DNA of 64,000 nucleotides from positions 1 through 64,000 of IMG/VR virus record IMGVR_UViG_3300028883_000992. The stretch is one strand, 5' to 3'. The notes beneath the pieces are model-generated. The model ran no database searches. It saw nothing but the letters and a program-made list of their open reading frames with translations, and had not been told where the DNA came from. The stretch's first letter is position 1. Each line of letters opens with the position of its first letter. The stretch comes from a virus. Of this stretch, positions 30,641-40,100 are shown piece after piece. The translations under genes were made by a program, and so were the position numbers.

Positions 30641-33426
30641 TACACCTACATTTACATACACATTATAGTGCTCTTGACGGATTTCTGACCGTACCTCAGT
30701 TAGTATCTGCGGTCAAGAAATTAGGTATGTCTGCTGTTGCTGTTACAGAGCATGGAAATATAAACTCATGGATAGAGTTCCAAATTGAATGTACAAAACA
30801 AGGTATTAAGCCTATATTTGGTATAGAAGCATATGTAACAACAGATGAATCTAATAAAACCAATTACCACATCACGCTACTTGCAAAAAATAACGAGGGG
30901 CTTAGAGAAATAATTAAGCTCCATAATACTGCCCATCTTAACGAGCAAAAATATAGGGCACATAGAATTTACTATGATCAGATATTAGAATGTTCTAATA
31001 TTATCGTATTGTCAGGATGCTTAAACTCGTACATAAACAGAATGGCATTAGCTGATCAAAAAGAAAAATGTAAGGAATGGATATATAAGTTCCAAAATCA
31101 TTTTGGATCAGATTTCTATATAGAAATACAAGACCTCAATATAGAAGAACTTGATATAGCAAGAGAACGAATACTTAAATGGTTTCCTAATGTCCAAACT
31201 GTAATTACCAATGATGTACATTATGAAAATAGAAGTGATGCCGACTCACAGCATACATTATATTGTGCACATATTCACAAAAAAGAGGATGAATTTAAAA
31301 AACATCCACCTGAAATGTATATTAAAACCGACATAGAAGGATACGACACAAGTTCTACATATGAAATAGCAGACAAATGCAATGCATCAATAGAACCTTT
31401 TACTAACACTATTCCTAACTTCACAGAAGTAACTTGGATTCCTGAACGTATTATTGACAAACAACAATGCAGAAAAGAATACACTGTTATTAAAAAAGCG
31501 GGATATTGGCCTTATCTATGTATAGTTGCTGATTACGTAAAATGGGCTAAAGAACATAATATAATGGTTGGGTATTCAAGAGGTTCAGCAGGTGGATCAT
31601 TATTAGCTTACGCAATGGGGATACATGATATTGATCCTATTAAATATGATTTATATTTCTCTCGTTTTTTTAATGAAGGACGCATAGACTCAATGCCTGA
31701 CATTGATACTGATTTTCCTAAAAATGGAATAGCTCAAGTTAAAGATTATATTAAAAGCAAGTATCACCTAGTTGGATTAGGTACATACGGAACTATGGAC
31801 GTTAAAAATGCTATTAAAATGGTATGTAGAACAACTGGCGTACCACCTAATGAAGCAAATGAACTCACTAAAAGATATGGGGACGGATTAGATGTTGATT
31901 ATAACCTACTTCCTGAAAATCACGCAAAGGCATTAAAACTGTCTGATCAATACAAAGGTTTACTAAATGCATATGGTCAACATGCTTCTGGATATATTCT
32001 AAGTCATATAAATCTTGAAGAAGAAGTGCCTGTAAGATACTCACGTACAGGTGATTTACAGACATGTTGGAATATGGATCATATGGAATGGTTGGGATTT
32101 GTCAAGTTTGACCTTTTAAAACTTACAACATTAGACATTATACATGAAACATTAGAAAACATAGGTATCCAAAGAGATGATATTCCTATTGACGATAAAC
32201 CTACATATGATCTAATTTCAACAGGAAAAACATTTGGGCTATTCCAAATAAGCGGATCAGATGGTATAGCAAACCTATGCAAGCAAATTCAACCTAAAAA
32301 CATTGAAGATATTGGTATTATTATATCACTATATAGACCCGGACCAATGGAAAATAATTTTCATACACAATATATAGACAGGAAGAACGGTGCACCCGTA
32401 GAATACCTGCATCCATTCTTAGAGCCACTCCTACAAGATACATATGGAGTCATGATATACCAAGAACAAGTTATTAAAGTTTGTATGGCAGTAGGATTTT
32501 CAGATACAGAAGCAGATACTATTAGAAAAATAATGGGAAAAAAGAAGCCTGAGTTGCTTACAGATGTAGAGCCTCAATTCATAGAAAAGTGCAGTAAAAT
32601 AACGGGTGAAAAAATCGCCAAAATACTATGGGAACAATTAACAAAATATAGTCATTATAACTTTAATAAAGCTCACGCTATAGGATATGCATATTTAGCT
32701 TATATTACAGCATATTTAAAATGTCATTACCCACTACAGTTTTATACTGCCATATTAAATCAGGAAACAAAATTAGTAGCCATACAGGAATGTATTAACG
32801 ACATACAGGGTTTTAAGATATTGCCACCGCGTTACGGAAAAAGTGAATATAATTTTAAGGTAGAAGGTTCTAATATAAGATACGGAATTAAAGCACTATA
32901 TGGTATTGGCGAAAAAGAGATGGAAAGAATTAATGATCCCAATTTCTTTAAACAAGGAAGTGTGGTTGCTGAACAACTTATTAAAGCAGGATTTTATGAC
33001 ACTATAAGTACCAACAGAAAGTCCTTAATTTCTCAACAAAAACGCAGAAATCCAGAACTATTACTAATAGAACCATCAGATTTTACAAAGCAAGAAAAAG
33101 AGCAGTTTGAGTTTGATTTACTTCGTGTATACCTTGACAAGAATCCACTAAGTAGACTTGTAAAAGAATCAGTTTATACTGGAAATAACTACCAAATAGG
33201 CAACAGAATTCCTGTTATTATCCAAAAAGTAGAGAATAAAACAAGTAAGAAGGGAAATAAATTTGCAAAGATACATACCATCAATATAAATAACAAAACT
33301 GATACCTTTTTTCTATGGGGAAAATCATATGAGAAATTTATTTTAAAAGAAGGTTGTTATTATATTATAACACTTGACAAAACAGAAGATACTTTTTATA
33401 TTACTAATGTACAGGAGCTAAAATAA
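30637..33426 (+). CDS. dnaE: DNA polymerase III alpha subunit (DnaE-like), 929 aa
   Basis: C-family polymerase. The N-terminal PHP domain opens with HLHLHTHYSALDG and AVTEHGN. The palm carries GYSRGSAGGSLLAY and the catalytic PDIDTDFP (Asp355, Asp357), with a third acidic residue in FVKFDLLKL. The fingers include SLYRPGPMENNF and YQEQVIKVCMAVGFS; RKIMGKKKPE and FNKAHAIGYAYLAY follow, with an OB-fold segment near the C-terminus. Shorter than cellular DnaE (about 1100-1160 aa). PHP His/Asp residues look intact, so it may proofread itself. This is the phage's replicase. Confidence 0.97.
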   Translation: MIHLHLHTHYSALDGFLTVPQLVSAVKKLGMSAVAVTEHGNINSWIEFQIECTKQGIKPIFGIEAYVTTDESNKTNYHITLLAKNNEGLREIIKLHNTAHLNEQKYRAHRIYYDQILECSNIIVLSGCLNSYINRMALADQKEKCKEWIYKFQNHFGSDFYIEIQDLNIEELDIARERILKWFPNVQTVITNDVHYENRSDADSQHTLYCAHIHKKEDEFKKHPPEMYIKTDIEGYDTSSTYEIADKCNASIEPFTNTIPNFTEVTWIPERIIDKQQCRKEYTVIKKAGYWPYLCIVADYVKWAKEHNIMVGYSRGSAGGSLLAYAMGIHDIDPIKYDLYFSRFFNEGRIDSMPDIDTDFPKNGIAQVKDYIKSKYHLVGLGTYGTMDVKNAIKMVCRTTGVPPNEANELTKRYGDGLDVDYNLLPENHAKALKLSDQYKGLLNAYGQHASGYILSHINLEEEVPVRYSRTGDLQTCWNMDHMEWLGFVKFDLLKLTTLDIIHETLENIGIQRDDIPIDDKPTYDLISTGKTFGLFQISGSDGIANLCKQIQPKNIEDIGIIISLYRPGPMENNFHTQYIDRKNGAPVEYLHPFLEPLLQDTYGVMIYQEQVIKVCMAVGFSDTEADTIRKIMGKKKPELLTDVEPQFIEKCSKITGEKIAKILWEQLTKYSHYNFNKAHAIGYAYLAYITAYLKCHYPLQFYTAILNQETKLVAIQECINDIQGFKILPPRYGKSEYNFKVEGSNIRYGIKALYGIGEKEMERINDPNFFKQGSVVAEQLIKAGFYDTISTNRKSLISQQKRRNPELLLIEPSDFTKQEKEQFEFDLLRVYLDKNPLSRLVKESVYTGNNYQIGNRIPVIIQKVENKTSKKGNKFAKIHTININNKTDTFFLWGKSYEKFILKEGCYYIITLDKTEDTFYITNVQELK

Positions 33427-33467
33427 TGTATGTTTACATACAGAACTTAATTTTTAGGTGGTAAATA

Positions 33468-33710
33468 ATGAATATAGAAAAAATAAATAATAAACTAAAG
33501 CCATGTCCGTTTTGCAGAGTTACCATAGAATCATTAAATGAACATATGGAACGCAATGGAACAAAATGGGAGCATTATAGACCACAGATATTTTTTGATA
33601 ACTTCGTTTCCAAATCATGGGTTATCTATTGTAATAACTGTGGCATAACTTTGATAACAGGATGTGAAGATATTAATGAAGCTATAATAACTTGGAATAA
33701 CAGAGGTTAA
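33468..33710 (+). CDS. Lar-like restriction alleviation/zinc-ribbon protein, 80 aa
   Basis: LKPCPFCR (10-17), then WVIYCNNCG and the terminal helix EAIITWNNRG follow the Lar family pattern (CPFCG...CxxCG...AxxxWNRR). Lar modulates type I restriction-modification in favour of phage DNA. The second Gly of the first knuckle is Arg here. AGGTGG precedes the ATG. Confidence 0.8.
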   Translation: MNIEKINNKLKPCPFCRVTIESLNEHMERNGTKWEHYRPQIFFDNFVSKSWVIYCNNCGITLITGCEDINEAIITWNNRG

Positions 33711-33711
33711 T

Positions 33712-34203
33712 ATGAATATAACATCAGACTATGACGAAGAATCAGATGTGCTATATATTTCTATAGGGAAACCTCAGCCTTCTATATGCACAGAACCACA
33801 AGAAGGTATATTACTGGGATGGTCTGAAAAAGATATGCACCTATGTGGAATCACTATACTAAACTACAGCAGACAAAATATACCAGTAGATAATAATCCT
33901 ATGAAAACATTAAATTTTCAAATAGGCTCTAATCCTATTGATGGATACGAACTTATAGAAGTAATAAAGGTCCAATTAGTATACAATAAAAGTTCTGTTA
34001 TAGCAACATTAGTTGAATGTGGAATATCAGAATCAGATGAAAATGATTACATGGCAATATGTAATTTATTTGATATGTGTAAATACCTATTAGATGAACC
34101 ATCAGATACTAAATACGGTAACACATTAGGAAAACAAGTTAAATACTTACACGATAAGTTTAAAAAAATCCCAATAATTACAGCAGGAAGAATAAATGTT
34201 TAG
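33712..34203 (+). CDS. DUF2283 domain protein, 163 aa
   Basis: Residues 5-55 (YDEESDVLYISIGK, EGILLGW, LCGITILNYS) match the DUF2283 beta domain of unknown function. The remaining hundred residues are a separate alpha/beta part. It begins 1 nt after the Lar-like stop. Role unknown. Confidence 0.78.
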   Translation: MNITSDYDEESDVLYISIGKPQPSICTEPQEGILLGWSEKDMHLCGITILNYSRQNIPVDNNPMKTLNFQIGSNPIDGYELIEVIKVQLVYNKSSVIATLVECGISESDENDYMAICNLFDMCKYLLDEPSDTKYGNTLGKQVKYLHDKFKKIPIITAGRINV

Positions 34204-34230
34204 AGCAGACAATACAAGACGACTTAAAAT

Positions 34231-35193
34231 ATGAAACAAGACATACTCAACTATCTTACACATATATATCATCAACATCTACTTAACAGTAAGGATGCTG
34301 CCAATTACTTAAAAGAACGCGGTATTAAAAAATCTGCGAAGAGATTCAAGTTGGGATACTGTACTGGGAATATAGGGTATCAGACGTTACTTAGAACATA
34401 TACAGAGAACCAGTTAAAAGATACAGGTTTTTTCAAATGGAATAAAGACCCTTTTAATTATCGTATTATATTCCCATTAATTAAAGGTGTAGACACATTA
34501 TATTTTACATCACGAACAATAGGCGACAAAGAACCTAAACATAAACATCTTACAGGACCAATACCTGTGCCATTTAACTACAATACCATTCATAATGATA
34601 ATATTATAATAGTTGAAAGTCCTATAGACGCTATAACATTAGAACAAGCAGGTTATTATGCAATGGCTTCATTGGGATTGTCAATTAAATCTCATACTGC
34701 CATTGAATTACAGGGAAAAAATATCTTTATTTTGTATGATTACGATTTACATAATGCAGGTCAAGAACGTGCAATAGATTTAGCTGACCTACTTTACAGG
34801 AATAAAGGTAAAGCACATATTTGTCAATGGCCTAAGAACAATAGAAAAATGGATGTCAACTGGCTTTACCTAAAAGACAAAAAGAAATTTCAAAATAATA
34901 TAAATATATTACTTAATAACTCTATAAGATTTGAAGAACATCCTGCCTTTGAAGAAAAAAGAAAGGAAAAAATATGGACACCTGCACAAAGGGGAAATTT
35001 CCGTGAATTAGTAAAAAAATATGGATGGAAGATATTCGGAAATAACCTTGTTAGAATACCCTGTCCATTCCATAATGATTCAACACCATCATTAACCATC
35101 TATCTTAATACTAATAGCTCATATTGTTTCGGTAAATGTAAAAAAAGTTATAGTGCGATAGAAATAGATCACGCATTACAAGGGAAAATATGA
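34231..35193 (+). CDS. DnaG-type primase with C-terminal zinc-binding domain, 320 aa
   Basis: Primase catalytic core at the N-terminus: ANYLKERGIKKSAKRFKLGY (24-43), RIIFPLIKGVDTLYFTSR (78-95), then a TOPRIM domain with IIIVESPIDAITL (Glu129, Asp133) and FILYDYD (Asp170, Asp172). The CHC2-type zinc finger that DnaG carries at its N-terminus is instead at the C-terminus: RIPCPFHNDSTPSLTI (Cys278, His281), then YCFGKC (Cys299, Cys303), preceded by the usual helix FRELVKKYG. No helicase-binding domain is seen. It would prime DnaE synthesis together with the DnaB-like helicase. Confidence 0.83.
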   Translation: MKQDILNYLTHIYHQHLLNSKDAANYLKERGIKKSAKRFKLGYCTGNIGYQTLLRTYTENQLKDTGFFKWNKDPFNYRIIFPLIKGVDTLYFTSRTIGDKEPKHKHLTGPIPVPFNYNTIHNDNIIIVESPIDAITLEQAGYYAMASLGLSIKSHTAIELQGKNIFILYDYDLHNAGQERAIDLADLLYRNKGKAHICQWPKNNRKMDVNWLYLKDKKKFQNNINILLNNSIRFEEHPAFEEKRKEKIWTPAQRGNFRELVKKYGWKIFGNNLVRIPCPFHNDSTPSLTIYLNTNSSYCFGKCKKSYSAIEIDHALQGKI

Positions 35194-35900
35194 TTTACTA
35201 CAAGTTTCTAAAGGAAGACAGACGAGCATCATTTGTGAATGGCTTCCAATGGCCTAAACCACCAAACAAACCCGATCCTGTTATTGGTAATTTGGTGGTG
35301 TGTAAAAACGGATACCACTTATGCCGTATAGAGGACTTGCCCCATTGGTTGAATCAGGAACTTTGGATCGTTGGCTGTGATGAAACGGAGTTAATAGAAT
35401 CAAATAATAAGGTGGTTGTTCGCCACGCATGGCTTGAAAAGCAGGTAGACACATGGAACGAAAAAACTGCACGACTCTTTGCTGCCGACTGTGCCGAACA
35501 CGTGCTGCATTTATTTGAAAGTAGATATCCAGACGATAAACGGCCACGTAATGTAATTGGGGCTACAAGAGATTATGCACATGGTCGCATATCACACGAT
35601 GATATGATTGCCGTATGGACTGCCTCAAAAAATGCCGCAGGACGTGCCGAAGATGCCGAAGATACCGCAAAGATCGCCGCATTTGCAGCAGCCGCAGCCG
35701 CATTGGATACCTCATGTGCTGCTGCAAAAGCAGCCGCATGGACTGCCTCAAGGGCTGCCGCATGGGATGCATCAGGTGCAGCATGGGATGCATCAGGTGT
35801 AGCATGGGGGGCTGAATCTGACGCATGGGATGCTGCATGGGATGCCGAACGGCAGTGGCAGACACAGCAATTACTCAAGTACATAAACAATGAAATATAA
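35190..35900 (+). CDS. Phage protein with DUF7666-like head and Ala/Trp-rich repeat tail, 236 aa
   Basis: The N-terminal segment (YKFLKEDRRASFVNGFQWPKP, VVCKNGYHLCRIEDLPHWL) resembles the head of the repeat protein at 11721. A middle part (KTARLFAADCAEHVLHLFE, PDDKRPRNVIGATRDYAHG) recalls predicted immunity-like proteins. Residues 140-220 are Ala-rich repeats with AAWDASG units, probably a long helix. Markedly GC-rich compared with neighbours, which keeps several spurious frames open. ATGA-coupled to the primase. Function unknown. Confidence 0.8.
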   Translation: MIYYKFLKEDRRASFVNGFQWPKPPNKPDPVIGNLVVCKNGYHLCRIEDLPHWLNQELWIVGCDETELIESNNKVVVRHAWLEKQVDTWNEKTARLFAADCAEHVLHLFESRYPDDKRPRNVIGATRDYAHGRISHDDMIAVWTASKNAAGRAEDAEDTAKIAAFAAAAAALDTSCAAAKAAAWTASRAAAWDASGAAWDASGVAWGAESDAWDAAWDAERQWQTQQLLKYINNEI

Positions 35901-35915
35901 ACAACAGGAGAGGTT

Positions 35916-36278
35916 ATGCATATAATTATTCGTAAAACAACTATTGCTAAATGGGCAGACGACAAGGATTCTACGATGAAGTTTCTACATTTTACTAAAA
36001 AGCCATTTAGCCCATCATTCAAAAGCTGTTTAAATGCAGCATTAGAATACAATATTGGACAAAATGATTGGATGTGGTTTTGTAAAAACATGGAAAATCA
36101 CTACGAAAACTGGATAGTCAAAAAGTTTAAATGGCAGGAAACATTTAGAAAATATGTGAAAAACAGTAAAAAAATTACAGATGAATATTCGTTAATTGAA
36201 AAGGATACAACAGCATTTTACGCTGTTTGCTTCTGGAAAACATATAGAGACTTCTTTCATTATAGTGAGGGAAGATAA
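35916..36278 (+). CDS. Hypothetical protein, 120 aa
   Basis: GGAGAGG precedes the start. Basic, aromatic-rich (WMWFCKNMENHYENW). No motif recognised. Ends one base into the next start. Confidence 0.74.
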   Translation: MHIIIRKTTIAKWADDKDSTMKFLHFTKKPFSPSFKSCLNAALEYNIGQNDWMWFCKNMENHYENWIVKKFKWQETFRKYVKNSKKITDEYSLIEKDTTAFYAVCFWKTYRDFFHYSEGR

Positions 36279-36556
36279 TGTTTGAAATTAACAGATATTA
36301 TTGGTTTATTAACCACAACAAAATGCAAGTCTGTAGAGATCAAATAATTGGGACAGGATCAACAATCAACTTTGAAAATTTGGATAAGAGTAAAACATTT
36401 TACAACTTTTTAAGTTGTTTTTATGTACCATCTCAACATATATTTCATAGAAAAAAGGAGGCAGAAAAAGCATTAATACAATATGTTAAAAATCGGGAGA
36501 ATAAAAAGGAATTTGTTGAAATATATAAAAATAATATAAAATCCATAGGGGGTTAA
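36278..36556 (+). CDS. Hypothetical basic protein, 92 aa
   Basis: Starts by overlap with the previous stop. Basic and helical at the C-terminus (KKEAEKALIQYVKNRENKKEF). No family recognised. Confidence 0.72.
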   Translation: MFEINRYYWFINHNKMQVCRDQIIGTGSTINFENLDKSKTFYNFLSCFYVPSQHIFHRKKEAEKALIQYVKNRENKKEFVEIYKNNIKSIGG

Positions 36557-36612
36557 TAACATTTAACAAGAGGTAACACTTTGATCTAACGGTTGATTAA
36601 ACTCTCTCTATC

Positions 36613-36636
36613 GGGTGACTATTTATTTAGTCACCC
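36613..36636 (+). promoter_or_regulatory. Intergenic hairpin
   Basis: GGGTGACT (36613-36620) pairs perfectly with AGTCACCC (36629-36636) over an 8-nt loop. It lies in the 100-nt gap before the gene at 36657. No T-run follows; it may be a weak terminator or stabilise the downstream 5' end. Confidence 0.5.
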
Positions 36637-36656
36637 TCAAAATAAAGGAAATTATT

Positions 36657-37019
36657 ATGAGTACAAAAAATCATGCTGCAATACATACTACAGAACAATT
36701 ATTACAATCTAAATTTAGTATGGGCGACACATTTTACTACATATATTATGATAAAATTTACACAGAAACTGTACCTGAAATAGACAATAGAGATATAACA
36801 GATGATGGTGTAGAAATGATTGTACGTAAAAAGAACTATAACCATCGTGTTGATGTTAGATATATTTTCCATACGTTTGAAGAAGCAAAACTATGTTTAA
36901 TAAACAAATTTAAAAATCAAGTTTCTGCATATAAACATACCTTACAATCAGCACTTGATAATTATAATGACAGTCTTGATAAACTACATAAACTTATGGA
37001 AATGAATGATGTCGAATAA
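36657..37019 (+). CDS. Hypothetical protein, 120 aa
   Basis: The ATG follows AAAGGAA; an in-frame ATG further upstream (36615) lies in the hairpin and is rejected. Helical coiled C-terminus (HTLQSALDNYNDSLDKLHKL). No family recognised. Among the last rightward genes. Confidence 0.74.
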   Translation: MSTKNHAAIHTTEQLLQSKFSMGDTFYYIYYDKIYTETVPEIDNRDITDDGVEMIVRKKNYNHRVDVRYIFHTFEEAKLCLINKFKNQVSAYKHTLQSALDNYNDSLDKLHKLMEMNDVE

Positions 37020-37104
37020 AATTTATCTTGTTTCAATAGAAGAAGAAAAACCCAGATGGAGATTATTATGTTACCCTTTTAACCACTCATATAACCGTCT
37101 GTAA
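37009..37104 (+). CDS. Possible small protein at the strand switch, 31 aa
   Basis: A short frame overlapping the previous gene by 11 nt and the - strand tail gene by 26 nt. The sequence (NKIYLVSIEEEKPRWRLLCYPF) looks soluble. No strong ribosome binding site, so translation is uncertain. Confidence 0.35.
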   Translation: MSNKIYLVSIEEEKPRWRLLCYPFNHSYNRL

Positions 37105-40100
37105 CAAAATATCTATATGAACCCATATCACCTGCTGAAGCCAATACGGTAACATCTCCATATATATATTGTACACTAATAAGGCTTACACGTGTTATAT
37201 CCCCACCTGTAGGATTGGGATACGCTAATTGGAAACCTACCGTATCTGCACCTTTACAGTACTCACTATCTATTCTTATAGTTGTAAAAAATTTACCAGT
37301 TGAATCAAAATAATGGGTTTGTATATAGGGTGTGTAAACAGTACCACCCTTAACAACCTTATAATTTATCCTGTCATATACATTTTTTTCTCCACCTAAA
37401 GAATTAACACTATGCTCCAAAACCACAGTTATAGTATTAGATGAAGAAACATTAGATAAAGTATATGATGATGCGCCCGATAAAGCGCGAACATTATATC
37501 TACTATATGTCCAATCTCCAGAATAATAACCTTCAATATCCTGTGCAAAATCACCTGCAACAAGATAAGCATTACAATAAAAAGCAGTGCTATTTATGTT
37601 TTCAACAAATTGAACTTGTTGATACATCCCTTCAGCACTTGTATAAGTCTGGAAACTATAAGGAGTCCAAATATAATTATTGGGTGTTATCTTATTTCCA
37701 TTCCAATCTGTGAAAACTTTTTGGAAATATGCACTACTCCCAAAAGCTGTTGCACCTGTTTCTATATGTTTGACAAAATTAAAACCTTCACCTGTACCAA
37801 GACTATAAGCTGAAGGATGATAATAAAAACCATTTTTTAACATACGTATAAATGTTTTGTCTTCATCATACTGACCTATAGTTATAGAAGGCGCACCTGT
37901 TTCTTCATCTGAAACAGTAAGACCATTAGCATGAATATGTCCACCATGAATATTGGCAGCTTTTATCATATTTCCATAAATATAACCTGCCTCAAATCTG
38001 TCGGTAGTCATTACTTTATTGTCTCTAAATGTAGTAGGAGTAGTTTGTGAAGCTGTAGCTTCCTCAAGCATAACACCATCAAGATAACCGTCATTCATAA
38101 TCAGTATTAACATCTTGGTTGCTTGTTTTTCATAATCTGACCATCCATCAGCATTAATAACAGCATAATAACGAGTCCAAGTTTCACCATCAGAACCAGT
38201 ATAAGTGCCTTCAGTATTTTGATTACCGTCAGTTATATTATATAAACCTAATGCACTATCCTTATAGTCATAAAGATAATACTGTAATGTTGATTTGCCT
38301 CCTGTATATTTATAGTAACTAAATATATAATTATCAGGACGCATTGTGGTTTCCGGTAAAAATATCCCATTAGTATATATAGAATCATTTTCACCATAGC
38401 TATAAAAACTATAATTTCCAAAACAAGCATGATCATCAGTTATTTTACGCCTATCAGCACCACTATAATTATCAGAAAATGGAGTCCAACTTTCCCAAGC
38501 ACTTGTAGCAGTTTTATCTACAAAAACTTCAAAAGAACCATTGTTAATTTTATTCCGATAAGTAAACTCCCAATCAGGTGTCATTAATAAATCTACATAG
38601 TCATTTGCAGGACAAGATGTATTACCTGCAATATCATATGCGCGAGCTTTATAACGATATAACCTATAACCTTCAAGTGCTTCATCATAATCATAAAAAG
38701 CATCAGCATCTTCATATAGAGTCCCAACAACTGAAAAATTAGAGCCACCATCATCTGAACGTAAGATTTCTGTTTTCCAATATCCAGAAAATGAATCGCT
38801 AATTTTATCCTTATTTATTTTAATTAATGCGCCTCTTGCTTTAGTGACAGATTTGGCACTGTTTAGTATATCATTTCCTGTTATAATAGGTGTAGTTGGG
38901 TCATAATTAAAACTACGTATATCTGTTTGAGTTTGCCCAGACTCAGAAAATGCTGTAAAAATTAATCTATTAGGTTTACCTGCATAATTATCAAAAAATC
39001 CATAAAGCTCTGTATCTAAATCAGCTTCAGAACCGTCCCAAGATGGACTACTATATACAGTAGACGTAGTAATTACACCCGCCAAACTGTGTTGTTGCAA
39101 TTGGAAAGTATATCCAACTATAGAATCACCCTCACTAACACTTGCAGTAGCACGATAATACATTAATGAAACATCTAAATCTTCTGCGTTTAACCATCCA
39201 TTTTCATTTAATTCCTTATCTAACTTACAGTCCACACTCAAACTTATTTCAGAACCTTTAAATTCATAGTCCTGTGTGTTTTCAAATTGGTTGTAGTTTC
39301 CTGCTAAATCATAAACACGTACCGCAAAAGTATAGGTATCTATAACATTCGGTATAACAACAGGAACAATAGTAGTTGCATCAACTTCAGTTAAATCATA
39401 TTTTTGTATAGCTGAAGGACTTGAAAAATCGCCAGTAAAACTTATCCATGTAGATCGCAAAGATGTTTCATCATCAACAGGGTCACTAAATGGGATTTTA
39501 ACTCTAACTAATGTACTTCTACCATCTGTTATAGCACTACCAGATTCGTCAACAAAACTAAAATCTCCAGTTATATTAGGAACACCTACATCCCATTCAA
39601 CAGGTATATCTTTATATGTAAAATTACCAGATATATAATAAGTTACTCTAATATATCCAGTTCCACTTATAATAGTAGGGCTATAATTAATATCAGAATA
39701 ATCACCCTCACACTTCCAACGATATGTATTACCTATTGCACCTATCTCAGATGTGGACCTACTTGAATAAGGGATTGCATCATCATTAGCATCATAAAAT
39801 TGGAATGTCATTGACTCTACTTCTGTAGAAAAATCTATATAAAAACTATAATCAGCAGTATCATAAATATAAGTAGAACCACCGTCTTCAGAAGCAAGGC
39901 CACCACGATATAGCTTACCTTGACGCTTATCGACAGGATTAGGTGAAGAATACTCTACCGTAACAGATTCTAATGTCTGAACATCTCCGTAAATATAAAC
40001 AGCAGCAGTGTTTTCGTTATATAGGCGATCATAAGTTGTTATCCAAATCTTAGTAGAAGTAGTGGTTGCATAAAAATAACTATTAGCAGAACCATATAGT

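Noticed and set aside
35563-36091. Several open frames on both strands across the Ala-rich gene
   Set aside because: They come from GC-rich repeats (GCA/GCC codons) with few stop codons. Only the frame starting at 35190 has a recognisable N-terminal domain and coupling to the primase.
36560-36612. Possible extra tRNA gene in the gap before 36657
   Set aside because: No acceptor, anticodon or T-arm pairing could be built; only the short hairpin at 36613 is convincing.
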